Shown piece after piece: positions 46,994 to 59,213 of a stretch of 64,000 nt of DNA. The DNA comes from Podospora bellae-mahoneyi (lineage: Eukaryota; Ascomycota; Sordariomycetes; Sordariales; Podosporaceae): NCBI RefSeq assembly GCF_035222275.1, contig NC_085883.1, positions 1,488,001 through 1,552,000 on the forward strand. Reading direction: 5' to 3'. The notes below the pieces were generated by a model, which made no database searches, was not told where the DNA came from, and saw nothing but the letters and a program-made list of their open reading frames with translations. Each line of letters starts with the position of its first letter. Position 1 is the first letter of the stretch. The position numbers and the translations under genes are program-made.

Positions 46994-48452
46994 GGAGGGG
47001 GGCAGCAAAGTGATGGTTTGCCGGTTTTGGGAGGGACTAGCTACCAGGGAGGTTGGACTAGGTGAGGGCCATAATTCGAGTTCCGAGAAGTTAACTCCAA
47101 ATTGTATTTTTGAAGCCATCACCAACTTTGTCGTTGATCTCGGGATGGACGCCACATTGGGGTGAAATTGCCGAGCAAGGGTCCAGTTCTGCTCTCAGCG
47201 CTAGCAGGGACCATTTGCAGATCTTGACTTCACAATCTGGCACTTGACAGGCAGGGGGTTATCCCCTTGGATTGACCCTTGATGACTTAGTTCCGCCAAA
47301 AAAAACTGTGAGGAAATATCTGAAGAGCTAGAGAAAAGTATTATGTTCTTGACCAAAACAAACAAACACAAACAAACTAGCAGAGGTATCATAGCTAAGC
47401 CGCAACCCATTATCCATCAGCAAATTCCCCAAGTATCTCGTCATGGACATCGCTCCGTCCGTCTACTGCTTCTGCTCAGGCACAACCATGACCTCCGCAG
47501 CTTTATACTGCTCCTGAATCCCATTCTGGCTCTGCTCCCCAGAAGCCCTCAACTCAGCTTTCTTATCCATCTGCACAATATCACAGCACCCGCAGCAGCA
47601 CGCTAAACACTTCATGCAGCGGCAAGATTTCATGGGAAATGGCCATCATAGGCGTCAGTCCAAATATGATAGCTCAAGTCTCTTGTCCACGTCATCTTGT
47701 CCGGTGCGGTGTGCCCGTCTTGCGCGGTGCGTGATAGAACACACCTGCTGGCTGCTGGCTGCCGGCTGGTTGTGCCATTGGTCAACGCGGCAGTGTCTTC
47801 ATAGCACACAATGCAATACGAGGCGGAGATCCATCTTAGTGCCCCAATGTAGCAGTCCGCAGATGGTGATCCAAGTCTCTCCTAGTCCTAGTTACATGTT
47901 TCAGTCGGCGGACAGAATGCGGCTGCCTGGCTGAACCTTTTACGTGTTACCCGACGAAGGCGATGGTGTTTCTATTGAAAATACTGGACACAGAGAGGCC
48001 GTTGGAAAGACGAAGAAAGATTATAGATGAATAGGGAATGAACGGCCTCCGTGGGTCGCTCAGCGGCATCGAACTCAATTTGTGCAGCTTTGCACAGCTC
48101 CTTTTCACACCCCACAATCCACACCCAACCACCACGCGGGTTTGGCTACACACCCTACCCCCCCTCCACCTCCCCCTCCACAAAAGGAGGAACAGAAAAA
48201 GCGGTCCCTGGCGTGCCCCGGCTCGGAAGGGTGGCAGCACTTATCGAGCCGCCGGGAGCCCGCTGCAGTTCTATGCAGCTCACCCAACCCTGTTGAGACA
48301 GCGCCAGGTTTGCAAGCTGAAGACGCATCAACGAAACGACAAATGCTGCGGCCCTGATGACTTGTTGAAGTTGTCCCTGCTCCTGCCTGGTCCTACTTGT
48401 CCGCGACTGCCTGTTTCACAAGCCTTCTGTCAAACTTCTTTGATCGCCCACT
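46994..48452. other. Intergenic, no gene recognised
   Basis: About 1.45 kb with only short open frames. A pyrimidine-rich, CCCCTCC-type block (48160-48190) and a region of GC-rich sequence precede the next gene, as in fungal promoters. No gene recognised. Confidence 0.4.
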
Positions 48453-50381
48453 ATGAACAACATGTCCATCAAGCAAGAGGCTGACGGTGGCTCCAACGAT
48501 AGACTGGCCATCTTGGAGAACCAGTATATTGAGGAGTACAAGAGACGGCGCCAACAAAGCGTCAAGAAGGCCTCACATGGCGTTGCTGTCCAAATCAAGC
48601 CCATGTACGATCGTCTGAAGATGGCAACCCAGAAAGCCGAGAAAGAGGCCGAGGAGGTGGGTTCCTGGGACAAGGAGCTGAGGGAAGTCAAAGAGAAGAT
48701 CTTGCGGCTTGACGAAAAGAAAGCCCAGGCGATGAATTACAAGAAGACAGTTGAGCAGAAAAGAACAAGGTTGCTCTACAGTATTACCGATTCACAAGCG
48801 CTTATGGAATCAGGAAGTCGTGCCATGAACAGCTGCATTGCGGATCAGTACGCAATTGAGATGAGCACCCAGCCCAGCAGCGCAAATGGCGGGGCCCGAG
48901 TTGTTGTCGACATTGACTGCCTCTCTTTGGAGGACTTCACGCCACGGGTCAAGTCCCACGTGGCCTACATGGACTTCTGTACGGACATGGTGCTGAGGCC
49001 TGCTGACTTGGGCACAGCTAAAGCGGAGGCGTCCCGTGCTGGCACACCATCGCTGACACCCGACTACAACATCAGCGTTCCCGGAGAGTGCACAAGCACT
49101 GCGAGACCGAGAACCGGCGCTGAACCGCCCTCTGGTGAGGAATCGTTGCGCCAAGTGTCGCAGCTGACTTTGAATCTTTTGTGCCCCATTAGCTTCAGTC
49201 CAGAGCAGAGACCTGCCGACCTCACCACTACAGCAGCGGAGGCGCCCCCCGCTGGTACATCGTCGCAAAGTTCAAAAAGCAATTCCAGCGTCGCCAAGCA
49301 GAGCACCAGCACAGTTGGACGTAGCAACGAACACTCCATACCAGCCTCCGCCCCTCGCAACCTTAACATCAAATCCTTTTCGCTTCCAGTGAGTACTATT
49401 GCCTCCAGTTAGGGATTGTGATCACCAGCTGATCTTCTGCTCACTCCAGACATTGCGGTTTCAGCCCCGAAGTGAACGGTCCGCCATTCACGATCATCAG
49501 ATACGGGAGTCGCATGGTCCTGGTGCATCTGGCTCCGGGGAAAATTTGAGATTAACCAAAAGAATGATAACGGGACTACGGCGTTCCATCTCTCCAAGTC
49601 GTCCCAGTCTCCTATTAGCCCAGGGTGTCTCTGAGCATGAGAGTGGCTCAGAGTCTGAACATGTAAGCGCAGTTGCCTCTTCTTCTTTTTGACCACTGTC
49701 TAGCGACCGTCTTCGGCAAAGACCTCTGTTCCCATTTCTGCTGCCTGTATTCCATGTCTTTCCTCTTTGCTGCTAGGTTGAAACGCCACCCGTCTTTCTT
49801 CTGCCGTATAGCAAAACTGCTTAGGTATTTGGCACCCCACTGACCGTTCTTCTACCCCTTTGCAGGGTCCTACCGAGAACAATTCCCCCCCAACTGCCAC
49901 CGTTGTTGCCGCCGCTGCAAGCAATCCCTGGTTTGAGCATAATAAGGATGGAAAGGTGTCGTATATAGGCGAGAAGGCACTTCGTGGGATCTACCATGGC
50001 TGCATCAGAAGAATGCGGTGATGAAGGAGATCTTCTCTCAACAGGTATGCCCGCTTGAACCCAATGCAATTTGTTCCAGACACCTGGCTAACAAGAAAGC
50101 AGTTCATCAGGCCAGCTAAGGTGTGGACGAAAACCGTCGTGGGGGTGGGCGTGAAGAGGGACCACCGTGGCAACCTCACGTGCAACTGGCAACCACATGC
50201 CAACTGTGAGGCTGCCCTCGCACATTCTCGCGGTGGTATTGCTGCGGAGCCCTGCGATCGGTGCATGGAGGGTTAAGGCCGGTTCGCCGAGTGTGTGGTG
50301 ATGCCGGGCAAGTTCAAAGGTGCCTGTGCGAATTCTCGGTGGGCGGCAAAAGACTCGTCGTGTTCTTTCCGAAGGCAGTAG
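48453..50381 (+). pseudogene. DUF3716-type fungal gene, decaying
   Basis: The 5' part is clean: exons 48453-49388, 49450-49662 and from 49867, with good splice sites. It codes for a charged coiled region (ENQYIEEYKRRRQQS; AQAMNYKKTVEQKRT) and a Ser/Pro/Thr-rich linker. Near 49960 the frame switches: coding-like sequence continues in another frame as REGTSWDLPWLHQKNAVMKEIF, then across an intron (50045-50102) into FIRPAKVWTKTV, NLTCNWQPHANCE, and the cysteine motif EPCDRCMEG. A TAA codon (50274-50276) follows, yet the same frame goes on with GRFAECVVMPGKFKGACANS to a TAG at 50381. This C-terminal part matches the DUF3716 cysteine domain, but one cysteine of the CANC pair is Ser. One frameshift, one stop and a lost Cys argue for a gene losing function. 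Without the repair the frame would end at 50021. Confidence 0.6.
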
Positions 50382-53300
50382 TAGGTAATGGCAGATTGAG
50401 ATGCTAGGTCCCCAGTTGGATGGTTTCTTTGGTCTGCAACTCTCAGTTTTGTTTAATGTTATCGAGGTCGATTGTCCTGGCAAGCAAGGCTGCATCGTGC
50501 TTTGAATTCTCGACGTTGTGATTGGCTCAAGATATCCAGCCTTGTAAGTGGTTGTCTTGGCGACAGCTGAGGCTCCAGTTCCTACGCTTTTTGACAAGGC
50601 TCCCAGACCATTATTGTACCGTTCCTCTGCTCTCACTGTCAGTTATTTTTGTTTATTCGGCTTGACTAGATGGGAGATTTATGCTTGTATTGGCGGCGCA
50701 AAGGAAATAGAAGCCTTGCGGTGACGTTGTTACGCAATAGAGCTCTGAAACAGTGCTCAAGCAAAGTTGTTGGCCCATTGCGCAAAATGATATTGTTTGG
50801 CTATCTATGTTGCCTGCAAAGTAAAGAACTGGCCTTGACGAACTGAAAAGATGACACAACATGTAGCCATGAATTATCCCGTACAGAGTGAGAGTTACAT
50901 GTGGTGTCTCATCAACCACATCACCATTTTCGCCCTCAACTAAAGCTTTTGCATATAACCTTCTCAAATACCATGCACCGGAAACTTGAGCATGGAGGCG
51001 GGGCTTGCACTTACGCGCAGACAACAACATCAACACAATATAAATGGAGGGGTCCTATCACGCTCGAGTGTACATTTGTACTGCGAATTGAATGATATAA
51101 AACCCTGGGTTTCGGCAGTTACGGTTAGAAACGTGGTCGATGACGTGGTCGACGATGTGGGGCGGATATTGGAGTTTCCCGGCCCCCATTGCCTTCAATT
51201 TCTCCATCAATTTCATGCTGTCAGATTACGAGGAGAGTTGCGGGTTGTTTTAGTTTCTGGTTGTCCATTTTAAGCTGATACAATTGTCATGTTTAACGGC
51301 ACGTCGTTTCTTGGAGGTTTGAACAACATGTGCGCCTACCAGCTCTCATGCCTTTGCTTCCAGCTTGGTACCCACAGCATCCACAGTACCTGAAAACACA
51401 AGACCTGTCTGTGACCCCCTTGACGTGTAGTCGAATGGCATTTCCATTGCCGCATCGGAGCTGCTGCACATTGCCATATATCACCCACCAATCCAGGAGA
51501 AGAGCAGCGCGGATAAAGCCTTGGTTTCGCTACAACTAATGGTTTGCCCAACACGATAGACGTTGGCAATTTTGGACAGATGAGAAACGGCTGTTGCGTT
51601 CTTCTTACTGCTCGCAATCATGTCCCCTGATTGTCCTAGGAGACAGACCTCACATCCGGTAGGCTGATAGTATTATCTCCATCTTCGTGTTTAACCACCT
51701 GCTAGCAGCTCAATGCCCAGTTCGGGTTTGACTCTCTCCAACAGGACGTCCAACGGGACTCACCATATGCAGGCTTCCATATCAAACCCAACTAGTTCTC
51801 CGCTCTTAGGTTTGGGCTGAGACAGATCCGGATTTCACGACGGCGAATGAACATGGAGACGTGCTAAATGGCAGCACTACATCTTTGGTAGAAAATGACC
51901 GCCTCTCGCAAGTAAAACTATCAACTGCAACCCCCAAATTGGTCAACAGCTATTGATTCACACCAGCAGTTACACTCCCTGCTCTTGAAGTGCCTTGCTT
52001 GAAAACGATACAGCCAAAAGTTTATGTCTGTGTTCGATGTTCCTACACTGTGTTGACACCGGCATATACTTACCACCGTCCTAGATTCTATAGGATGAGA
52101 ACCCCAACTCGCGAACCAGAACAGAGTACCCCTGGGGCTCCTAAGAAAAAGACACCAGGTCTGGTGGTGGTGTCGCCGGTTCATTGTGCCTTTTCGGAGC
52201 CACAAACAAATGCGAATAAGTGTCATACTCTCAGCTTCGTTTGTAATAATCTTCTTGGTGTTCATACATATGTCCTCGCCAAGTAGATTCCTGGACTGAC
52301 TCCTGCGCAGCACCAACAACTAAAATTCCTTCGCATGACTGACCGCCCATGGTAGGCGGAGAGGAGACGGTGGGCAGGAGACGGCGGGCGGTGAGAAGAG
52401 CCCCTAACAGGGACAACAGCGCGGACTGGAAGAACAGGGCGATCGATGAGAGGAAGATCAATGGGGAGGATGAGATGAACCGCGAGAAGGAAATACCCTG
52501 ACTGTACCGCATCCTTCTTTGCTTGTATAGGTAACCAAATTAGCTGTAGGCCAATACAGCATGGACGCGATGCACACAACGCGAGAGGCTCTCTCCCCAC
52601 GTGGTATGCACATCATTTGACCTCCAAACATAATATATGGTGGTGATCCATCATATTTCCTCCGTCATCAAGCACGCGACCCAAGGGCACCGGGCCATGC
52701 CTGATGCGTGCCGGGTTTCGGGTGGACAGGTTCCAGCAATTTGACGGCATGGCGTAAATTATCCCAAGCACGCCGGGTTCACTTCACGCAGGCGGTTATA
52801 GAATTGTATCCAGACTATTTCAATTTTCTCGAGGACGGTCGGTTGAAGTTGTCGACTTCGGAGTAGGCGCTTGCGAATTCTCGGGGTGACCGCCGGGCCA
52901 ATTTGTGTTGGCGGACCTGCGGTTTTGGAGGCCGCCGGGACGCTTCGTCTCTGTCGCGCGGCAACTGATTATTAGAGATGTACGTATTCGAAAGCCTAGG
53001 CGCGGAGCTGGATTTCGGCAGTGTTACGAGCAGGCAGAGTGTTGCGCCGGCGGAGGGGCACGGGGGTTGTCTGGATAGAACGGGAGTTTCTTACGGTTAG
53101 CAGGTACTGGCTAACAGATAGTCTCGGAGCAGGAGTGTAGTCCTGGTAGGCTAGTGTTGTCGGCAGTGGCCTTTCGGATGCCCCTTGCTGAGCTGGACGC
53201 AAGGCTGAGCGAAGCTGCGCCATTGCTTTCATCTCAATTGAAGGCGAGAATATTGTAAAAGTGAGGTCCCTTTGGGTAGACAGAACATCGCAGCTGTCGT

Positions 53301-54541
53301 CGTTTCATCCGCGGTGTGCATCGCGGTGTGCCGGGATTCGAAGGTAGTGCGCTTGCGTGGTGTCTCCGGCGGCCGGGCCTGTTGTCGTAGATGTCACTGG
53401 GCGCGCTGGCGCCCAGTGCGCTGTGACAACTGCGTCAGGTGAGAGGGACGCTTGGTGTGAAAAGGCCATTTTTTCAGGGCGCCCCATCAGGCGCACACTC
53501 TGGCATAGCTTCAGCTGCGGGGTACCTAATGGATGGAAAATGCGAAGACGACTTTCTAAACATGCAGGCGGTCATGGAATATATGTGGGTGCATTCCATG
53601 CAATCACCAAACTAAGGACTAGAATCAACAATCGGCATAAATCATGCATCTACCAGCGACCGAGTTGCATTGGGAAGTAAATCATCGACCCTCCATCCTC
53701 ATCCGCGTGCCCCTGACACGGGTTAAGGTTGGATCAATGAAGTCGTCATTCTTCTGTGACAGGAACATCACACCCTGACTTCAACAACCTCTCTCAACAG
53801 ACAATATCACTTCTCATCGGCACTTAAACACATAGGAAGTGCCATACAAATCGATGAAGATACTACGTAACTGGCATGTTTATTCTCAATAAAGCCCTTA
53901 AAACTCCGTGTTACCGCTGTGCAGCCCCGAGTTGGGATTAGGGTTGTATATGAGTCCTGAGCGACGCCATTCTATCACTCGCCTCCATGAACAAACCACC
54001 CTCATCGCATTTTGTCTAATACAGAATGCAGTGAAATCCTTTGCTCAGAAATGCAGGCTTTAATGGTATATTTGTCTGTTGATTGTTGTCTATGGGTTAA
54101 TGGAGGGCATATTTGCACGCGCGCCACCACCTGCAAGAGCCTCATTGCCAGGGTTTTATTTGCGATGGCTCCTATTTCCCGGCCTTGAATTTCCAGGCCA
54201 ACTCCCAGGCGTTCAACTAACTGCGTGAAAGTAGGTGTGGCTGGGAGTGGTAATGTGGTTGATGAAGTGCAAGTCAGGATGTATATAACCCTAACCCCCC
54301 GGGGGAAACACACAGTTATAATTTCTCCAGTAGAAAGACAGGTGGCTTACGTTTAATTTGTGGGTGGTTCAAATGGCCTGTTCGATTGCCCGCAGGTTGA
54401 TTGAAGACGGCGAGGTTGGTGATCGTGCGTGACGGTGGAGGGTAGCATAGGCATGTGACAAGTAGTACAGCTGGGCACTGTCGGATGAAGAATATACACA
54501 AGATGGCTTGGTTCTCCCAATTCTCGATGCGAATAAAGCCA
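50382..54541. other. Large gene-poor region
   Basis: About 4.1 kb with no gene I can support. A minus-strand frame of 78 residues at 52996-53232 starts MKAMAQLRSALRPAQQ and is Arg/Thr-rich with SIQTTPVPLRRR, like a mitochondrial presequence; it could be an exon or a small gene (listed separately). The minus-strand stretch near 52350-52500 has a hydrophobic, Ser/Leu-rich run, but without context it is not a gene call. The remainder shows only short open frames and mixed base composition. Confidence 0.4.
52996..53232 (-). CDS. Possible small protein or first exon with mitochondrial-type leader
   Basis: Open frame of 78 residues, starting MKAMAQLRSALRPAQQG. It is rich in Arg, Ser, Thr and Leu and poor in acids, which is how mitochondrial targeting sequences look; SIQTTPVPLRRR recalls a cleavage region. 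No downstream exon is evident and no homologue is recognised. It could equally be a chance frame in GC-rich DNA. Confidence 0.2.
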   Translation of the reverse strand: MKAMAQLRSALRPAQQGASERPLPTTLAYQDYTPAPRLSVSQYLLTVRNSRSIQTTPVPLRRRNTLPARNTAEIQLRA

Positions 54542-56051
54542 TCACCTCCCCTCCTCCCGCAACGCCTTCACCACCTCCTCACCGCCTCGGATCCCGCTCC
54601 TGACAGCCCCATCCATATACCCCTTCCAAACCAAACTGGTCTCCGTGCCCACAAAGTGTACCCTCCGCCACGGCTCCCTCAGCGGACTGACCGTCACCTC
54701 CCCTAACTCAGTCAACACCCCCGGACCCATCACTGCAGTCGGCGCGCCATCCGCATACTGGTTCCTCTTCCAGGCGATCTCATGCACCTGAATCGGCTCC
54801 GGGACCTTCGCCCCTTTCAACACCCCCGACCCCTCAAACACCTGCTTAAACTGCGCCCAAACCTTCTCCCTCCTGACCTTTTGGGCATACTTGGACAGCT
54901 CCCTTGCAGGATCACCCACGATGAAGCAAGTGATGGACCACTGGTTGTCCTCCGGCACGGAAGTCTCCCTCGTAAAAGAGACATGCCCAGAAAGCGGTGC
55001 CTCAAATGTCCCAGAGAGCCCGGCCTCACGCCACCATGGAATAGCCCAGACATATATGATCTTGCCGTACGCGCCGATGGCTGTACCCTCTGCCAGGATG
55101 GATTTGGATGGCGGCAGCGCGGGGGAGAAGGAAATGGTCGGGTACAGAGCGCTGGGCAGAGAGACCACCACGCGCGCGGCCCTGAATGTCTTGTTGGCGG
55201 TCGTGACAACTTCCACACCGGCCGCAGACTGGCTAACGGATTTGACAACGCTGGTGAGGTGGATGGACCCGGAGGGCAGCTGGGCGGCGAGATATTTGGA
55301 GATTGTCTGCGTGCCTTTGTTGGCGCGGATATATTGGCCACCGTCGGGGCCATCAGAGACGAGGTTCAGGATTCCGGTTCCGCTCTTGAAGTAGTTGATC
55401 ATGAACAGCGCGCTAACCTCGTCACCTTCCACCCCTAGGAGAGCACGCGCCAGGTAGGTAGCGATGATGGGTGTCGAACGGGATTCCAGGAGCTCTTTGC
55501 AGTACTCTGCAAAAGTCAGGCTGTCGAGCCGTTTGGCGTCGGGCCCGGTGATGGGATCTTCCAGGTCGGAAGCATCAATCACTTTTCGCAGAGTGCCAAA
55601 GAGGACAGCAAAGGCTGCGGCTTCTTCTTCGTCAACCTAGGTTTGTGTCAGAACAAGCACGGCGACAGTCGGTTGGGCTGCATGTGTTAGGGGCGTTTAC
55701 GAAGAGTTGACCGAAAGGAACAGAGATATAGCTGCCGTCTTCAATCTGCCGAAGGGTGTTGCCCTCATCCAATTGCTTTTCGGGTTTCAAACCAGCCTCG
55801 AGGAATAACTTGTAGATCTCGGATTGACTGCTATCGTTGATCCAGGCAGCGCCGAGGTCATTGACGCCTTTGCCCTGGCTCGAGGATTGCACCGACAGCG
55901 TCTTGCCGCCCACACGATCAAGAGCCTCCAGAACTATAACGGAGAAACCTGCATGTTGGACCTTGACAGCTGTTTGAAGACCGCTGAGCCCGGCGCCAAC
56001 AACTATGACATCGTACTGTTTGTGGTTGGTGAGCTGAATCTGGTCAGACAT
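54542..56051 (-). CDS. Flavin monoamine oxidase
   Basis: Predicted FAD-dependent amine oxidase, oxidising primary amines to aldehydes with release of ammonia and H2O2. Exons 55701-56051 and 54542-55636 (63-base intron, donor GTAAAC, branch TGACA, acceptor CCTAG) give 481 residues, similar to fungal MAO-N. The FAD-binding Rossmann motif VVGAGLSGL is at about residues 17-25, followed by EALDRVGGKT and DLGAAWIN, the conserved second FAD-contact region. The C-terminal half has VHFVGTETSLVWKGYMDGAVRSG, the FAD-contacting ending of the family. The C-terminus is EEGR, so there is no obvious peroxisomal SKL/ARL-type signal, unlike Aspergillus MAO-N. Substrate unknown. Confidence 0.92.
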
Positions 56052-56590
56052 TGCGAAAAAATAAATGGCGTAGAGACTTCAACAAAGAAAATCGTGTTGA
56101 AGCTTGAAGAATCTCGAGGCCATACTGTTGCCATGTCGTTATTTAAATGGTAAGCCGTTCGGAGGAGACTCAGTAATCGCCTGCATAATGCCAATGTCTT
56201 GCGATGCGAGGCGGTCGAAAATGCGACGCCGAGATACAACCAACCGACAATTTTCCACTTGGTGTCATCTTCCCTCGTGTCAGCCAGGGAAGCCTGACCT
56301 GGATGGTTGAAAGGCCGAGCGATAACAGTTCTCACGCTCACCCGCGGCCTGCGAGCTTTTGGAGTGACCGTGTCTGGAAAGGCATGTCGAAGGAGAGGAA
56401 AGATCCAAGTTTTCTAGCCAAGACAACCAATACAGATCCATCGGCACCCGCGGCGGCCGTGGGCACCCTCTCGCAGGTGCTCATGCATGGGCGTTACACC
56501 AGATGTGCCCAAGGGGCAAAGCACATGGACTTCATACAGCCTTTTGGATGCGAGCAAAACGTTGAATGATCAGTTCATTCGAGGACAGCC
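56052..56590. other. Intergenic, no gene seen
   Basis: About 540 bases between two minus-strand genes, including the promoter of the amine oxidase gene. Nothing else recognised. Confidence 0.4.
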
Positions 56591-57634
56591 TCACCTAAAC
56601 CACCAGTTTACACTCCCGTTCAGATCGCCTTTGTAATCCACGCTTTTCACGCTGTGCCACCATCCTTTGGGAATGAAAAGCGAATCCCCCTGAGATACAT
56701 CAACCTCCATCATCTCCTCTGGTGCTTCCTCGGTCCAGACCTTTGTTGTCAGCAAGGTCCTCTCCTCGCCTTGCATCATTTCGTCCCCGCGAATGGTTGA
56801 GCTCCCCGTCTGTCCCAGTTCTGCTTGAACCTTGCGGAATAGACTCTTGCCGAGGCCTGGTGGTAGAAGCCTGATCACCTTTCCTCCATAGATCTGACAG
56901 AAGTAATTCGGATTTGGATCACAGTGCCATGGTGTGTAGGTTGGCTCTAACCCGAGCCAAATACTGGAACCATACACGTCGCCCTTGCCCGCCTTGAGAA
57001 CAATCTCTGGCGTCGCCACATCGTCTTGAAGAGTGGTCGGCAAGTCAGATATCGGAGCCTGTGCGATGTAGAGCTGAGTGACGCGCTGGAATGAAACCTT
57101 GACAGCATTGTAGCGCAGCGCAGCAGACATGAGGGAAATTGGTGCCTCGAAACGGAGGAAGCGGTGATGTTCGTCGTACTCATCACCTAATTGTTGTTTG
57201 ATGTCATGAAGGTAAGACGAAAGCCATAAATGGGGCCAACCTGTTTGTGTTTTGGCCATCCAGCTGATGAACCGGTCCACATTGTCGCCATCGAAGCCTC
57301 TGGGACGCCATGTGGGAACCGTGAGCTCATAGGGGACCATTTTAACGTCGAATGGATGAGTGAAATGCTCGGAAAGAGCTACAGCTGTCTTCTTTATTGT
57401 CCTGGGCACTGGGTGGAATTCGAACCACTTTGTCATGGCTTGCGAGGCCTCTTGCTGCCCTTTGATGAGCAGAGGCTCATTCTTCTCCATGGCTTGCTTC
57501 CGAAATTCTTCCACCCCGATGGGCCCCTGGATCTGACGCGCAGCACATAGTGATCTGCTTGAGGCTGGTAGAAAAGACGCCCTGCGAGACCTTGTGAAAG
57601 GCAGCCGGGGAATTTGGTGAAGTGTACAGCGCAT
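56591..57634 (-). CDS. JmjC/cupin-8 2-oxoglutarate oxygenase
   Basis: Single-exon frame of 347 residues. It has the iron-binding triad of JmjC or FIH-like dioxygenases: His237 and Asp239 in PTYTPWHCDPNPNY, and His327 in PKGWWHSV, in the usual spacing. IYGGKVIRLLPP between them and the DSLFIPKGWWHS core are typical cupin-8 strands. The N-terminus (RLPFTRSRRASFLPASSRSL) is Arg/Ser-rich and amphipathic, so it may be a mitochondrial targeting signal. Such proteins hydroxylate proteins or demethylate histones; substrate unknown. It is divergent from casein kinase II beta, with 494 bases between. Confidence 0.88.
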   Translation of the reverse strand: MRCTLHQIPRLPFTRSRRASFLPASSRSLCAARQIQGPIGVEEFRKQAMEKNEPLLIKGQQEASQAMTKWFEFHPVPRTIKKTAVALSEHFTHPFDVKMVPYELTVPTWRPRGFDGDNVDRFISWMAKTQTGWPHLWLSSYLHDIKQQLGDEYDEHHRFLRFEAPISLMSAALRYNAVKVSFQRVTQLYIAQAPISDLPTTLQDDVATPEIVLKAGKGDVYGSSIWLGLEPTYTPWHCDPNPNYFCQIYGGKVIRLLPPGLGKSLFRKVQAELGQTGSSTIRGDEMMQGEERTLLTTKVWTEEAPEEMMEVDVSQGDSLFIPKGWWHSVKSVDYKGDLNGSVNWWFR

Positions 57635-58128
57635 GGTCAGCGGCTGAGAATGAAGAGCTGACTTGGTCTTCCATCATTTGCTAGCAGGCTGGCATCAAAT
57701 TGGCGACCTGCGATTGGATGGAGGGGCTGGAGCGAGAGAAACGCGGTGGCACGTGACCGCTTACCGACCTCTTGGGACTGACACCTCGCCTTTCAGGCCG
57801 CAATCAGCGCGGGGCTATTGCGAAGGTGGGGCCCACAGAAGGGCCCAAGGCTTCCTATCGGAAATGAGGCTTTGACGACTTCTGAAGCAACCACAAGCAA
57901 GCATCGTCCCACCGCTCCCTGCAGCATCCCAGCCCAAACCGACGCGCAACAGCATAGTCAATAATGATCAGAACATAGAATATCTCGAGATCAACTCGCC
58001 CAACGTCCTCCCGCGACGAGACTACTACCACCTCAAACAATACCTCTCTCAGTCACCAGGACAGAGCTGTCTGCGCGCGCAAAGCAGTTTCTGATCAAGT
58101 AATTCCTAGCAAGCGAAAACACACCAAC
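57635..58128. other. Divergent promoter region
   Basis: About 490 bases shared by the JmjC and casein kinase II beta genes. No gene seen. Confidence 0.45.
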
Positions 58129-59213
58129 ATGTCGACCTCTTCAGGATCACCAGAGTCCTGGATCTCTTCCTTTTGCTCCCTCCTCGGCCACGAATACTTT
58201 GCCGAAGTGTCAGAGGACTTTATCGAAGATGACTTCAACCTCACTGGTCTTCAAAGCCAGGTGACTATGTACAAGGAGGCGCTGGAGGTGGGTAATATGT
58301 TTGACTATTGTTACTTTGAGCTGTAGGAGCCATGCTAATCAGGCGCGTGTTTCACCAGATGATTCTCGATGTTGAACCAGAAGACGATGAGGATGACGAG
58401 GACGAGGAAGAGGAGGACGAGGAGGACATTTCAGGAGATGGACGAGATGGTCTTGCCGGTCGCCATGAACGCCGACACCACAGCCGCATAGCTAGCGACC
58501 TATCGGTCATTGAGTCCTCGGCCGAGATGCTCTACGGCCTCATTCACCAGCGGTATATCTGTTCCAGGGCCGGCATCCAGCAAATGTCGGAAAAGTACGA
58601 GCTCAGTCACTTCGGAGTATGCCCCCGGACGAACTGCAACCAGACGAGAACGCTGCCAGTTGGCCTCTCGGATACGCCTGGTGAGGACACGGTCAAGCTC
58701 TTCTGCCCATCGTGTCTCGACGTCTATGTACCCCCTAACAGCCGATTCCAAACGGTCGATGGGGCCTTCTTTGGCCGCACCTTTGGCGCTCTCTTTCTTC
58801 TCACCTTCCCAGATTACGACTTGACAAAGTCAGGAGGCGAGCAGCTTGCGAACCTTACTCGGACTGACGAGTCGCTAAACATCAATGGCATGTGGGCGCG
58901 GAATATTGCGCCTGGTCTGGGCAAAGGCAGGGTCTACGAGCCAAAGATTTATGGTTTCAGAGTTTCGGAACTGGCACGCTCCGGGCCACGAATGCAATGG
59001 CTGCGGAAAAAGCCAGAGGATATCACGGTGCTGGACGAAGCCCGTCACTTTGCTGAAGAGGATGGTGACTCGGATGACGATGACGAGAACATGAACATGA
59101 GTGGGAGACCGGTGGCCAGAAGACGTCGACCAGGAAATGCGAGGGTGAAGAGACAAGGGCAAAATGGGAGCCCCATGGCCACCGAGGCCAATGGCGCCGA
59201 ATCGGAACTCTAG
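58129..59213 (+). CDS. Casein kinase II regulatory subunit beta
   Basis: Regulatory beta subunit of protein kinase CK2, which dimerises through a zinc ribbon and docks catalytic alpha subunits. Exons 58129-58287 and 58359-59213 (71-base intron, donor GTGGGT, acceptor CACCAG) give 337 residues. Features in order: the N-terminal SWISSFCSLLGHEYFAEV segment; a long acidic insertion (DDEDDEDEEEEDEED) found in fungal Ckb1; MLYGLIHQRYI; the zinc ribbon cysteines in CPRTNC and CPSC; then IYGFRV. A basic, disordered tail ends the protein. Both cysteine pairs are present and the length is typical. Confidence 0.95.

Noticed and set aside
50088-50636. 182-residue minus-strand open frame
   Set aside because: Overlaps the DUF3716-type gene on the other strand and has no motif of its own.
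52262-52600. Minus-strand open frame with a hydrophobic Ser/Leu-rich run
   Set aside because: No start context, domain or splice partner, so I could not support it as a gene.
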